DNA of 64,000 nt from Thermoleophilia bacterium SCSIO 60948 (GCA_021496505.1 CP053031.1:2534001-2598000); one strand, 5' to 3'. Positions 10,650 to 19,906 are shown, numbered from the stretch's first letter. Numbers and translations: made by a program. Notes: generated by a model not told the origin, from the sequence alone.

Positions 10650-12194
10650 CTACGGAGCGGGCGTCGGCGCCGCGCCCTGCGGGGTCGGAGCCGGAGCGCC
10701 CTGAGGAGCCGCGCCCTGCGGGATCTGCTGCTGGAGCTCGGGCGGGATCCCGCCGGCGCCCGCGGCCTGCTCGGCCTCCGACGGCGGCTCGATCCAGGCG
10801 TTCTGGGCGCGACCGGGAACGAAGGTCTGACTGAGCGTCGCGATCTCAGCGGCCCAGGCCGGAGTCGGCACCTGCGGGGTGCCGGTCGGACTCAGCGCGG
10901 CGGCGCCCTCGGGCTCGGGCAGCTCCTGCGGCGGCTGGGGCACGATCCCCGGCACGGCGGCCGCGCAGCCGACGGCCGCGATGACCTCTTCGGTGCAGGC
11001 CTCCGTGCCCGCGGCGGGGGCACAGGTCGGGGCGAGGCCGTTGTCGGGGTCGCCGAGGGCGGCCTGCTGCGGGCAGTCCTGGGCGCTCGTGTCCTCATCG
11101 GGCGCGTTGTCGCAGCGCGGGATCCGCAGATCCGAGGCGCAGAACGTCCGCGACTGCCACTTGTTGAAGAACTCGGTCACGGCCTGCTGGGTGAGCTGAT
11201 CGCGGCGCGCGCTGACGAGCGTCTGCTCGAGCTGCGGACTGGCCTCCTCGAAGCTCACGGTCTGCTCCGCGTCGATCGCCTCGACCTGGAGCACGTAGTA
11301 GCCCTGCTGGGTGTCGATCGGCCCGACGAGCTCGCCCTCGGGCGCGGAGAAGATCGCCTCGTCGAGCTCGGGGTCGGACTGACCCTCGACGACGCCCTCG
11401 CGCAGGCCGCCGCTGTTGCGGGTCGCCTCGTCGGTCGAGTACTGCTTCGCGACGCGCTCGAAGGCCTCGGGCGAGGAGTCGTCGGCGAGCTCGCCGAGCG
11501 CGGCCTCGGCCTCCTCGCGATCGCGGGTGAGGATCAGGCGAACGTCGCGGCTCTCGGGCGTCGTGAACTGATCGGCGTTCTCGTCGTAGACCGCCTTCAG
11601 CTCGTCCTCGGAGACGCTCGGCTCGGCGGGCACGAGCTCCTCCTGGATCTTCTGGGAGAGGATCTGGAGGCGGATCCGCTCACGGACCTCGTCCTCGGTG
11701 AAGCCCTGCTGCTTGAGGAACTGGTCGAACTCCTCCTGGCCGCCGAGCTGCTGCTCGATCGTGGTCTCGAGCTGATCGTCGATCTCGCTCTCTGAGACGG
11801 TGATGTCGCGCTCCGCGGCCTCACCCTCGAACCAGCGCGTGAGAATCAGCTCGTCGAGGATCGAGTCGACGGCCTGGTCGTACTCGGCGCTGCCCTCCTC
11901 GAGCCGGGCGGTCTGCGGGTTGCGCTCGAGCTCGGACGTGAGCTCCTCGCGCGTCACGCTGCCGTCAGGGGCGTCCTCGACCACGGCTGCGTCGTCGGAG
12001 GACACCGAAGGGGTGCCGAGGCCCTGAGCGATCGCTACCCAGGCGAAGAGCGCGATCAGCAGAACGCCGAAGACGGTGCCGCCGAGACGGCGGCGGCGCG
12101 AGCGCTGGGCGGCCGAGCGCTGCACGGCCGCGACCGGCGCCTCCTGCTTCGGACGCTTGCCCGCCGGGTGTCCCTGCCGTCGCTGCTTGGCCAC
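10650..12194 (-). CDS. Membrane-anchored peptidyl-prolyl isomerase, SurA/PrsA-like
   Basis: The 514-residue protein starts at a GTG. It has a basic cytoplasmic N-terminus, one membrane anchor (about 38-60), a SurA-N/PrsA-like helical chaperone region (about 75-200) and a parvulin-type PPIC domain (about 210-305: DVRLILTRDREEAE, KQYSTDEATRNSGG, GYYVLQVEAI). It should assist folding of exported proteins outside the membrane. The C-terminal 170 residues are unusual: a stretch with seven to eight cysteines (about 350-425), then a tail rich in P, A and Q. In mycobacteria this place between mfd and eno is partly filled by other genes. PPIase activity is likely but not proven for this divergent domain. 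Confidence 0.85.
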   Translation of the reverse strand: MAKQRRQGHPAGKRPKQEAPVAAVQRSAAQRSRRRRLGGTVFGVLLIALFAWVAIAQGLGTPSVSSDDAAVVEDAPDGSVTREELTSELERNPQTARLEEGSAEYDQAVDSILDELILTRWFEGEAAERDITVSESEIDDQLETTIEQQLGGQEEFDQFLKQQGFTEDEVRERIRLQILSQKIQEELVPAEPSVSEDELKAVYDENADQFTTPESRDVRLILTRDREEAEAALGELADDSSPEAFERVAKQYSTDEATRNSGGLREGVVEGQSDPELDEAIFSAPEGELVGPIDTQQGYYVLQVEAIDAEQTVSFEEASPQLEQTLVSARRDQLTQQAVTEFFNKWQSRTFCASDLRIPRCDNAPDEDTSAQDCPQQAALGDPDNGLAPTCAPAAGTEACTEEVIAAVGCAAAVPGIVPQPPQELPEPEGAAALSPTGTPQVPTPAWAAEIATLSQTFVPGRAQNAWIEPPSEAEQAAGAGGIPPELQQQIPQGAAPQGAPAPTPQGAAPTPAP

Positions 12195-12241
12195 GGCCGA
12201 GCAGGATAGGGGAAGCCGTCCGAGCGTCCCGTAAGGAGGGG

Positions 12242-15200
12242 CTAAGCCGCGACGGGCTCGGCGAGCGCGTCGGCCGTCGCCCGGGCGAGCCTGAGCACCG
12301 CCTCGAGCCGCTCGGCGCCGGCGCTGCCGACCCGCTGGGAGACGGTTCTCGCGCGGAGCTCGTACATCGCCTCGGGGATCTCGGAGCGAAGCGCGCCGAC
12401 CTGCGCCGCGTAGAGCTCGAGCGGCGTGATCGACAGCCGCCCGCCGCGGAACTCGACGCTCCGCGCGCCGAGCTTGCCGAGCTCGATCCGCGCCCGGCCC
12501 ATCTCGAGCAGGTTCGCGACCGGCTGCGGCAGCGGGCCGAAGCGGTCGCGGAGCTCGTCGCCGAGCGCCCGCAGCTCGCCCGGCTCGCTCGCGGCCGCGA
12601 CGCGGCGATGGACGTCGATCTTCGCGGTCTCGAACGGCACGTACTCGGCCGGCACGTAGGCGTCGACGTCGACGTCGAAGCGAACGCGTGAGTCGGCCGC
12701 CTCCTCATCGGGCTCGCCGCCCGCCTTCAGCGCTTCGACGGCCTCGTCGAGCAGCGAGACGTAGAGCTCGAACCCGATCGCCGCGACGTGCCCGGACTGC
12801 TCGTCGCCGAGCAGGTCGCCGGCGCCGCGCAGCTCGAGGTCGCGCATCGCGATCGCGAAGCCCGAGCCGAGCTCGGTGTGGTCGGAGAGCGTCGCCAGGC
12901 GCGCCGCGGCGTCGGCCGTCAGCGCCTCCTCGGAGGGGTAGAGCATGTAGGCGAAGGCGCGCTCCCTCGATCGCCCGACGCGACCGCGGATCTGGTAGGC
13001 CTGGGCGAGCCCGAGGTGGTCCGAGCGCTCGACGATCAGCGTGTTGGCGGCCGGGATGTCGAGCCCCGACTCGATGATCGTCGTCGCGACGAGGCAGTCG
13101 GCGCCGCCGCGCAGGAAGCCGAGCATGGTCTCCTCGAGCTCCGACTCGTCCATCTGCCCGTGCGCGACGGCGACGCGGGCGTTCGGGATCAGCGCCCGCA
13201 GCCGCTCGGCGGTCTCGTAGATCGTCTCGACGCGGTTGTGGAGGAAGAACGCCTGTCCCTCGCGCTCGATCTCGCGCTCGATGGCGCGCTTGACGAGCGC
13301 CTCGTCGTAGGGACCGACGTAGGTGCGGACGGGGCAGCGGCCCTCGGGCGGCGTTTCGATCACCGAGATGTCGCGCAGGCCGGCCATCGACATCTGGAGC
13401 GTTCGCGGGATCGGGGTCGCCGACATCGACAGGACGTCGACGCGCAGCTTGAGCTGGCGCAGCAGCTCCTTCTGGCGGACGCCGAAGCGCTGCTCCTCGT
13501 CGACGATCACGAGGCCGAGCTCCTTCGCGCGGACGTCGCGCGAGAGCAGCCGGTGCGTGCCGATCAGGATGTCCACCTTGCCGTCGGCGAAGTCCGCGAC
13601 CGCGGCCCGTGCCTCGGAGGCTTTGCGTAGCCGCGAGACCATCTCGATCCGCAGCGGGAAATCGGCCAGACGCTCGGTGAACGTGCCGAAGTGCTGCTGG
13701 GCGAGCAGGGTCGTCGGCACGAGGACCATGACCTGGCGGCCCTCGGCCGCCGACTTGAACGCTGCGCGCAGCGCGACCTCGGTCTTGCCGTAGCCCACGT
13801 CGCCGCAGATCAGGCGGTCCATCGGGCGCTCGGACTCCATGTCCGCCTTGACCGCCTCGATCGATTCGATCTGGTCGGCCGTCTCGCGGTACGGGAACGA
13901 GTGCTCGAGCTGCATCTGCCACTCGCCGTCCGGCGCGAAGGCGTGGCCGCGGCGTGCCTGGCGCTCGGCGTAGAGGTTGAGCAGCTCGCCGGCGAGCTCG
14001 CGCGCGGCGCGGCGGGCCCTCGCCTTGACCGCGTCCCATCGCTTCGAGCCGAGCGCCGAGAGCTGCGGGGTCTCACCGCCGGCGCCGACGTAGCGGGTGA
14101 TTTTCGCGAGCTGGTCGGTCGGGGCGTAGACCTTGTCGGCGCCCTTGTACTCGAGCTGGAGGTAGTCGCGGGTGACCCCGGCGAGGGTCTTCGTCTCGAA
14201 GCCCGCGAAGCGGGCGATCCCGTGGTCGGCGTGGACGACGTAGTCGCCGACCCGCAGGTCGGCGAAGCTCGCGAGGCGGCCGCGCGCCGGCCCCGACTGC
14301 GCCGCCCGGCGCCGGTGGACGAGGCGCCGGAACGGCAGCACCGCGAGCTTGAGCTGGGGGGAGACGAAGCCACCGTCGAGCCGCGACTCGGCGAACAACA
14401 GCCGCTCGGCCGCGGGCGCGGGCCCCTCCCCCGTCCCGTGGATCGCGTGGTCGACGGCGGCGACGTCGGACATGAACCGGGCCTCGAGGCGGGCGAGCCC
14501 GTAGCGGGCGCGCTCGGCCTCGCCGCGGTGCTCGAAGGTGACCACGACGCGGTAGCCCGAGCGCAGCTCGCGATCGAGGACCGCCTCAGCCTCGCCGATC
14601 GATCGCGCGGCGGAGGCCGGAGTCTGGGCTCGGAACAGGAACCGCCCGTCGGCGGCGGCCGCGGCGTCCGAGACCGCGCCGTCGCCGTTCTGCGAGCTCG
14701 CGTCCGGCAGGTCGGCGGCGGCCGCGATCCGCAGACACGCGCGCTCGGACAGCGGTGCCGCGACCTCGACGTAGAGCTTGCGGGCGTCCTCGTCGGACAT
14801 CGCCGTCGTGACGTCGCCCCAGTTGTCTCGCAGCGCCGGCTCGACGTCCTCGACGCCGCTGACGATCACGGCAGCGTCCGAGCCGACGAGGTCGAGCGGC
14901 GCGCGGAAGGACTCGAGCGGCAGCGAGCCGACGGCGTCCGAGCGCGCGGCGGCCGCCTCGTCGGGGTCCTCCTCGTCGTCGGCGAGAGCGAGCATCGCCG
15001 CCTCGCGGTGCTCGAGCGCGAGCTCGGCGGCGGGGTCGAGCTCGACCTTCTCGGCCTCGCCGAGCGAGCGCTGGGTGAAGGTCGAAAACCAGCGGATCGA
15101 CTCGATCTCGTCGCCGAAGAGCTCGAGCCGCGCGGCGTGGTCGGAGGTCGCGCCGAAGACGTCGAGGATGTCGCCGCGGACCGCGAACTGACCGCGCTCG

Positions 15201-15724
15201 TCGACCTGATCGACGCGCTCGTAGCCGGCTTCGATCAGGAGCTCGGAGACGTCGCCGAGATCGATCTCCTCGCCCTTGTGGAGCACGAACCCGGCCGGGC
15301 GGAGCCGCGCCTCCGGCACCGCCTCGGCGAGCGCGACCGCGCTCGCGACGACGATCGGCGCGCTGCCCCCGTCCGAACCGCCGACGAGGGCGTCGAGCGC
15401 TCCGACACGAAGGCCCACGAGGTGCGGCGGCGGGGCGACCTGCGACCCGTAGCCGGTGCCGCGCGAGGGATAGAGCCGGACGCGGCGCGGCGCGAGGTAG
15501 GCGTCGAGCGAGCGCGCGAGGTCGCGCGCGGCGACGTCGTCGGCGCAGACGATAAGCGCCGGGCGCTCGCCGAGCGCCCGCGAGTCCTCGAGCAGCGCGG
15601 CGAGCAGGTAGGGGCGGATCGACGGCGAGACACCGGCCTCGACGCCTCCGTCCTCACCGAGCGCGGCGGCCAGCCGGCCGACCGCCTCGTCGTCGCGCGC
15701 AATGTCGAGAAGTTGGCTCAGCAT
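12242..15724 (-). CDS. mfd: Transcription-repair coupling factor Mfd
   Basis: The protein has 1160 residues from the ATG at 15724 (MLSQLLDIA); nine further codons upstream are open. Domains in order: UvrB-like N-terminal module, the RNA-polymerase-interacting CarD-like domain (RVGDYVVHADHGIARF, near residue 490), an SF2 translocase with Walker A in GDVGYGKTEVALR (near 646), DEEQ box (near 742) and SATPIPRTLQMSMAG, then the C-terminal TRCF domain (about 1010-1100). It pushes stalled RNA polymerase off DNA lesions and recruits the UvrA excision machinery. A perfect 8-bp inverted repeat lies 37 bp upstream of the start. Confidence 0.97.
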   Translation of the reverse strand: MLSQLLDIARDDEAVGRLAAALGEDGGVEAGVSPSIRPYLLAALLEDSRALGERPALIVCADDVAARDLARSLDAYLAPRRVRLYPSRGTGYGSQVAPPPHLVGLRVGALDALVGGSDGGSAPIVVASAVALAEAVPEARLRPAGFVLHKGEEIDLGDVSELLIEAGYERVDQVDERGQFAVRGDILDVFGATSDHAARLELFGDEIESIRWFSTFTQRSLGEAEKVELDPAAELALEHREAAMLALADDEEDPDEAAAARSDAVGSLPLESFRAPLDLVGSDAAVIVSGVEDVEPALRDNWGDVTTAMSDEDARKLYVEVAAPLSERACLRIAAAADLPDASSQNGDGAVSDAAAAADGRFLFRAQTPASAARSIGEAEAVLDRELRSGYRVVVTFEHRGEAERARYGLARLEARFMSDVAAVDHAIHGTGEGPAPAAERLLFAESRLDGGFVSPQLKLAVLPFRRLVHRRRAAQSGPARGRLASFADLRVGDYVVHADHGIARFAGFETKTLAGVTRDYLQLEYKGADKVYAPTDQLAKITRYVGAGGETPQLSALGSKRWDAVKARARRAARELAGELLNLYAERQARRGHAFAPDGEWQMQLEHSFPYRETADQIESIEAVKADMESERPMDRLICGDVGYGKTEVALRAAFKSAAEGRQVMVLVPTTLLAQQHFGTFTERLADFPLRIEMVSRLRKASEARAAVADFADGKVDILIGTHRLLSRDVRAKELGLVIVDEEQRFGVRQKELLRQLKLRVDVLSMSATPIPRTLQMSMAGLRDISVIETPPEGRCPVRTYVGPYDEALVKRAIEREIEREGQAFFLHNRVETIYETAERLRALIPNARVAVAHGQMDESELEETMLGFLRGGADCLVATTIIESGLDIPAANTLIVERSDHLGLAQAYQIRGRVGRSRERAFAYMLYPSEEALTADAAARLATLSDHTELGSGFAIAMRDLELRGAGDLLGDEQSGHVAAIGFELYVSLLDEAVEALKAGGEPDEEAADSRVRFDVDVDAYVPAEYVPFETAKIDVHRRVAAASEPGELRALGDELRDRFGPLPQPVANLLEMGRARIELGKLGARSVEFRGGRLSITPLELYAAQVGALRSEIPEAMYELRARTVSQRVGSAGAERLEAVLRLARATADALAEPVAA

Positions 15725-15760
15725 CGGGGTTCGAGGCCCGCCCCAGCCCACGCGAAACGA

Positions 15761-15778
15761 CCGGATCGGACGATCCGG
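15761..15778. promoter_or_regulatory. Palindromic operator candidate upstream of mfd
   Basis: CCGGATCG at 15761-15768 and CGATCCGG at 15771-15778 form a perfect 8-bp inverted repeat around a 2-nt centre. It is 37 bp upstream of the mfd start codon on the only side from which mfd can be read, so it could be a dimeric repressor site. It is not a LexA-type actinobacterial box (no GAAC-GTTC halves). In GC-rich DNA such palindromes also occur by chance. Confidence 0.4.
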
Positions 15779-16053
15779 CGCCGCGCGCGAGCAAGCTCAC
15801 GAGCCTGCACCGGAGTCTAGATACCGCCACCGGCGGCGATCCGGATCAGCCCCCTTGCCGGGAAGACCCGAGCCTCCGGTCATCCCCACGCCCACCCAAT
15901 TGAGGCGCCCACCGAACGAAGGCGCCAACCGAACGGAGCCGAAAATCAAGCCAGTCGGGGGAAGCAGGCGAGGACGTGTGCTCCGCACACGACGAGCCGA
16001 TGACCCCGAACGGCGCCGATTTGCAGGCTCCGCACCAGCGGCAGACCGACCAC
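15779..16053. other. Intergenic stretch, no supported gene
   Basis: Together with the palindrome before it, this is the longest gene-free stretch in the window (about 0.3 kb). Short open frames cross it on both strands, but they are rich in P, R and G and lack ribosome binding sites, so I do not call them genes. It contains two tandem imperfect copies of GGCGCC followed by ACCGAACG (about 15905-15938) and a hairpin GTGTGC-TCC-GCACAC at 15976-15990. The enoyl-CoA hydratase gene ends at 16054 and may use a weak hairpin around its stop (16044-16065) for termination. The mfd promoter should lie near the left end. Confidence 0.5.
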
Positions 16054-16779
16054 CTAAGGGCGGTCCGGCAGCCCCGGCCCCGAGCGCTGCCACTCGACCT
16101 GGCCCTCGCCCTCGCTGCGTGAGCGCTCCTCGACCCCGTCCCAGTCGTGCAGCATGCGCTTGAGCCGGGCGACCGACTCGGGCGGGTGCGCGGCGGCGGA
16201 GGTCGCCAGCGAGATCGCCGCGGCCTCGGTCTTGGCGGCCGGGACGAGCTGGTGGACGACACCCCAGCGGTAGGCCTCCTCGCCGGTCAGCTCGCGACCG
16301 GTGAGCAGCAGGTACTTCGCGACCGAGAGCCCGACCAGGGTGACCAACCGCGCCGGGCCCACCGGCACGCCGAGCGCGGCACCCGGAAAACGCATCCGCA
16401 TGTTCGAGCCGCCGACCCGCAGGTCGCAGGCGATCGCGATCTCCGCGCCTCCACCGACGACCGAGCCATGGCAGGCGGCGCAGGTCGGCTTCGGGTAAGC
16501 CGTGAGCTCGTCGTAAAGCAGCGCGAAGAGCTCCATGCGCCGCACGCGGCCGTCCGCGTCGAGGTCCTCGCGGACGTCGGCGCCGGCCGAAAGGCCCATC
16601 TGGTCGGTCGAGGAGATGACGACGGCGCGCACGTCGTCGTCCTCGCGCGCGGTGACGAGGTGGGCGAGCAGCGCCTCGAGCATCTCGAGGTCGATCGCGT
16701 TGCGCGACTTCGGCCGGTCGAGGCGGATCAGCGCGATCCCCGACGACGGATCGACCTCGTAGCTCAGCTTCTCACTCAT
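16054..16779 (-). CDS. Enoyl-CoA hydratase/isomerase family protein
   Basis: The 241-residue protein starts at the ATG at 16779, supported by an AGGAGAGG ribosome binding site just upstream; a longer in-frame start at 16848 would overlap pth. The crotonase fold is clear: VLIRLDRP-type opening with RNAID, the first oxyanion-hole segment with LSAGADVRED (residues about 60-70) and the second with HGSVVGGGAEIAIACD (about 105-120). The glutamate in GGGAEI occupies a position used for catalysis or binding in crotonases. Substrate is unknown: fatty acid beta-oxidation or a side-chain pathway are both possible. It follows pth by about 60 bp on the same strand. Confidence 0.88.
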   Translation of the reverse strand: MSEKLSYEVDPSSGIALIRLDRPKSRNAIDLEMLEALLAHLVTAREDDDVRAVVISSTDQMGLSAGADVREDLDADGRVRRMELFALLYDELTAYPKPTCAACHGSVVGGGAEIAIACDLRVGGSNMRMRFPGAALGVPVGPARLVTLVGLSVAKYLLLTGRELTGEEAYRWGVVHQLVPAAKTEAAAISLATSAAAHPPESVARLKRMLHDWDGVEERSRSEGEGQVEWQRSGPGLPDRP

Positions 16780-16840
16780 CGGCACCTCTCCTGACCCGAG
16801 GCCGAGCCTCGATATCGCATCCGCATCGCCCGCCCCGGCC

Positions 16841-17479
16841 TCAGTCATCCTCTTCGCCCGCCTCGATCCGCTCGACCAGCCGCTCGGCCTCGCGCGCCGC
16901 GTCGTCGATCAGCGCCGCGACGTCCTCGCGCGGCTCGTCGAAGCGCCCGAGAACCCACGCCGAGACGATCTCGGGGTCCGTCGAGTCGGGTCGCCCGACC
17001 CCGACGCGGACGCGCCAGAACTCGGCCGAGCCGAGCTCACGCTTGAGCGACTTGAGGCCGTTGTGGCCGGCGAGCCCGCCGCCGCGCCTGACCCGGACCT
17101 CGCCGAACGGCAGGTCGATCTCGTCGTGGACGACGACGACCCGCTCGAGCGGCACCTTCAGCTGCCCGCGCGCGGGACCCGCGGATCGCCCGGCCTCGTT
17201 CATGTAGGTCTGCGGCAACAGCACCGCCACGCGCGGCCCGCCCGGACGCGTGCGGCCCTCCGCGATCCGCCCCTTGAAGCGCTCGCGCGCCCGCGGCAGA
17301 TCCCAGCGGTCGGCGAGCTTCGCGCCGACCTCGAAGCCGATGTTGTGGCGCGTCGCGGCGTATCGGGTCCCGGGGTTCCCGAGACCGACGACGAGGAACG
17401 GCTCGCCGCTCACGGGCGGATCCCCAGCGGCATCGCCAAGCTCATCGGATCGACGGTCGCGGCGGCGGAAGAGCCGCAC
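16841..17479 (-). CDS. pth: Peptidyl-tRNA hydrolase
   Basis: The 212-residue protein releases peptides from peptidyl-tRNA dropped by ribosomes. The family core starts at FLVVGLGNPG; the catalytic histidine lies in ATRHNIGFEV, the conserved asparagine in TYMNEAG, the acidic residue in VVHDEIDLP, and the GLAGHNGLKSL segment follows. The first 27 or so residues are a charged extension absent from typical members, so an internal GTG (17413) may be the true start. It lies 9 bp downstream of rplY, an ancient pairing shared with mycobacteria, and the two are probably one operon. It is a cytoplasmic housekeeping enzyme. Confidence 0.96.
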   Translation of the reverse strand: MRLFRRRDRRSDELGDAAGDPPVSGEPFLVVGLGNPGTRYAATRHNIGFEVGAKLADRWDLPRARERFKGRIAEGRTRPGGPRVAVLLPQTYMNEAGRSAGPARGQLKVPLERVVVVHDEIDLPFGEVRVRRGGGLAGHNGLKSLKRELGSAEFWRVRVGVGRPDSTDPEIVSAWVLGRFDEPREDVAALIDDAAREAERLVERIEAGEEDD

Positions 17480-17488
17480 GGCGCCGAG

Positions 17489-18208
17489 CTAGGAATCGTC
17501 GGAGGAGTCCCCGTCGCCCGAGGAGTCCTCGTCGCCGGAGCCCTCTCCGTCGCCGGAATCCTCGGCGCCCTCGGCGTCCTCGCCCTCCTCGCCGATGAGC
17601 TCCGGGTCCTGCTCGACCTCGGGCTCGGGCTCCTCGAAGACGGGCGGCGGGTTGAGCGTCGCGACCGTGAGCTCCTCCGGATCCTCGATCAGGAAGGTGA
17701 CGCCCTTCGGGGCGTTGACCGAGGAGAGCTGAAGCGTGTCGCCGACCTCCATCTGCGAGACGTCGACCTCGATCGTCTCCGGGATGTCGGTCGGCAACGC
17801 CGAGATCGCGATCTCGCGCGTGACGTGCTCGAGTATGCCGCCCTCCTTGACGCCGGGGGCGTCGTCGGTGCCGACGAGATCGAGGACCGTCTCGGCATCG
17901 ATCTCCTGATCGAGGCGGACCTCGAGCAGGTCGAGGTGGAGCAGGTCGCCGCGGACCGGATGGCGCTGCTGGTCCTTGACGACCGTCGACAGGGCCTTGC
18001 CCTTGCCGTCGAACTTGACGTCGATCAGCGCGCCGCCGTGCTGGAGGGCGAGGCGGATCTCGCGCTCGGAGACCTGGAAGGCGCGAGCGTCCTTGCCCTC
18101 GCCGTAGACGACACCGGGAACCATCCCCTCGCGGCGGAGGCGGCGGCTCGTCCTGGAGCCGAAATCGGTGCGTTCAGCGACGTCGAGGGATGCGCGATCG
18201 GTAGCCAT
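17489..18208 (-). CDS. rplY: 50S ribosomal protein L25/CTC
   Basis: The 239-residue protein is the long CTC form of L25, which binds 5S rRNA. The N-terminal L25 domain (about 5-95) has GSRTSRRLRREGMVPGVVYG and the VRGDLLHLDLLEV segment; the C-terminal TL5-like beta domain (about 100-190) has IPETIEVDVSQMEVGDTL. A strongly acidic, serine- and glycine-rich tail (about 195-239) follows, longer than in many relatives. It is directly upstream of pth (9-bp gap). Acidic tails of this kind are seen in other actinobacterial CTC proteins and probably do not change the core role. Confidence 0.95.
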   Translation of the reverse strand: MATDRASLDVAERTDFGSRTSRRLRREGMVPGVVYGEGKDARAFQVSEREIRLALQHGGALIDVKFDGKGKALSTVVKDQQRHPVRGDLLHLDLLEVRLDQEIDAETVLDLVGTDDAPGVKEGGILEHVTREIAISALPTDIPETIEVDVSQMEVGDTLQLSSVNAPKGVTFLIEDPEELTVATLNPPPVFEEPEPEVEQDPELIGEEGEDAEGAEDSGDGEGSGDEDSSGDGDSSDDS

Positions 18209-18313
18209 GGAGCCAGACAGGATAGGAAGAACGGCTTGAGTTCCGGCGAAACCCCGCCGATAGTTCTGGCGGGGCGGCGCTCAGTCTGCCCGAGAACCCT
18301 TCAAGGAGACCGA

Positions 18314-19141
18314 ATGGGCCGCTTCAGGCATGGCTTCGCGCTCGCCGGCAAGAGCTGGCGGACGCTCAAGGAACACCGCAATCTGACCGCCTTCGTCATC
18401 TACGGCGCGCTGAGCGCCGTCGCGCTGATGGCGATCACCGTCGTACCGGGGTTCCTGCTGATCGACGGGAGCAACGACGCGACGATCCCCGGGGCGATCC
18501 TCGTCGCGATCGGGCTCTACCTGGCGGCCTTCGCGGGCTACTACTTCGCCGTCGCTCTGGCCGCGAACGCCGATGCGATCTTCCGCGGCGAGAAGCCGAC
18601 GATCTCCGACGGGCTCGCCGTGTCGCGCTCGCGCGTCGGCGCGATCGCGGGCTGGGCGCTTCTGGCGACGGTGGTCGGCGTGATCATCAGCGTGATCCAG
18701 AACTCCGGCTCGATCGGCGAGCTCATCGTCGGTCTCTTCCTCAACATCGCCTGGACGCTGATCAGCTTCTTGGCCGTGCCGGTCATCGCTTTCGAGGGCA
18801 CGGGCCCGATCGCGACCGTCAAGCGCTCCGCGTCCCTGTTCCGCGAGCGCTGGGGCGGACAGGTCGCCGGTAACGCCGCGATCGGGATCGCGGTCTTCCT
18901 GCTCGGCGTCCTGCCGGCGATCCTCGTGATCGCCGCCGGCGTCTACCTCTGGCAGGACGGCAACGGCGCCGGGCTCGTCGTCGCCGTGGTCGGCGTCGCG
19001 ATGATGATCGTCGCCTCGGTGATCGGCCGGGCGCTGTCGGGCATCTTCGGCGTCGCGCTCTACCGCTTCGCCGCCGAGGGCCACGCCACCGGCAACTTCA
19101 CCGACGCCGACATGGAGTCGGCCGTCAGGCTGAAGCGCTAG
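18314..19141 (+). CDS. Polytopic membrane protein, DUF6159-like
   Basis: The 275-residue protein starts at the ATG at 18314, which has an AAGGAGA ribosome binding site 5 nt upstream. It has about six membrane spans (first near residues 26-46), with an opening of the form GKSWRTLKEHRNLTAF and a central segment VKRSASLFRERWGGQVAGN, which match the style of the DUF6159 family of actinobacterial membrane proteins; no biochemical role is established for them. It is flanked by rplY (divergent) and a glycerophosphodiesterase gene (convergent, 17-bp overlap of the coding ends). No catalytic motif is visible. Confidence 0.8.
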   Translation: MGRFRHGFALAGKSWRTLKEHRNLTAFVIYGALSAVALMAITVVPGFLLIDGSNDATIPGAILVAIGLYLAAFAGYYFAVALAANADAIFRGEKPTISDGLAVSRSRVGAIAGWALLATVVGVIISVIQNSGSIGELIVGLFLNIAWTLISFLAVPVIAFEGTGPIATVKRSASLFRERWGGQVAGNAAIGIAVFLLGVLPAILVIAAGVYLWQDGNGAGLVVAVVGVAMMIVASVIGRALSGIFGVALYRFAAEGHATGNFTDADMESAVRLKR

Positions 19142-19862
19142 GCGCCAGCGACTCCTCGAAGAGCCGCGGGTCGTTCGAGACGAGCCCGTCGACGCCGAGC
19201 TCGGCGAGCTCGCGCTGGCGGGCGGCGGAGTCGACCGTCCACGCGAACACGGCGAGTCCGTGCGCGTGGGCGGCGGCGATGACCCGCGGCGTCGCGAGGT
19301 AGTGGAGCAGCCACACGGACCAGACGTCGAGCGATTTCGCCTGCCGCTCGATGAGCCGCGGGAGACGGCGCTCGAGCAGCGCGAGCCCCGGCTTGATGAA
19401 CGGCTTCGTGAGCCGCGACCGGCGCGGGTCGCGGTTGATCCGCGGCAGCGTCCAACCCCGCCGCATGTCGGGCGCGAGCTCCCTCAGGGCGTGGATCGAG
19501 CTCAGCTCCATGCCGGAGAACATCGCCCGATCGGCGAGGCCGACCTGACGAATGGCGGCGACGATCTCCGCCTCGCGGCCGGCCATCTTGATGTCGACGT
19601 CGATGTCGACGCCGTTGAGCGGCGGGCGGGCGAAGGCATCGAGCGTCTCGGCGAGGGTCGGGTGCTCTCGCGCCGCCAGGTCGCCCAGGTCGTGGGCGAC
19701 CATGAGCTCGCCCGGACCGGAGGCGCCCGTCGTCCAGACGACGTCGAACTCGATCGCGTCGACGCCGGCCTCGACGGCCGCGGCGAAGCTCTCGAGCGTG
19801 TTACCGGGCACGATCCGGTCGGCGCCGCGGTGACCGACCCTGATCATCGGAGCGCTCGCCAT
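19125..19862 (-). CDS. Glycerophosphodiester phosphodiesterase family protein
   Basis: The 245-residue protein starts at the ATG at 19862, with a second ATG 15 nt later. It has the GDPD TIM-barrel signature: HRG near residue 9 followed by PGNTLESFAAA, the acidic pair in AIEFDVVWT, and the second catalytic histidine in MVAHDLGDL. The C-terminal part has VFAWTVDSAARQRELAELGVDG, the usual final strand. These enzymes split glycerophosphodiesters to glycerol 3-phosphate and an alcohol. There is no signal peptide, so it should act in the cytoplasm. The two ends of this gene and the preceding plus-strand gene overlap by 17 bp. Confidence 0.88.
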   Translation of the reverse strand: MASAPMIRVGHRGADRIVPGNTLESFAAAVEAGVDAIEFDVVWTTGASGPGELMVAHDLGDLAAREHPTLAETLDAFARPPLNGVDIDVDIKMAGREAEIVAAIRQVGLADRAMFSGMELSSIHALRELAPDMRRGWTLPRINRDPRRSRLTKPFIKPGLALLERRLPRLIERQAKSLDVWSVWLLHYLATPRVIAAAHAHGLAVFAWTVDSAARQRELAELGVDGLVSNDPRLFEESLAPSASA

Positions 19863-19906
19863 CGCGGCTGACTCTATGTGGCGGGCGTCGGCGGTACTTT
19901 GCGCGC

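Noticed and set aside
13691-15820. Long plus-strand open frame opposite mfd
   Set aside because: Antisense shadow of a clear Mfd gene with biased composition and no recognisable domain.
15797-16093. 98-codon minus-strand frame in the mfd-hydratase gap
   Set aside because: No ribosome binding site, rich in G, R and P, and it overlaps the hydratase C-terminus.
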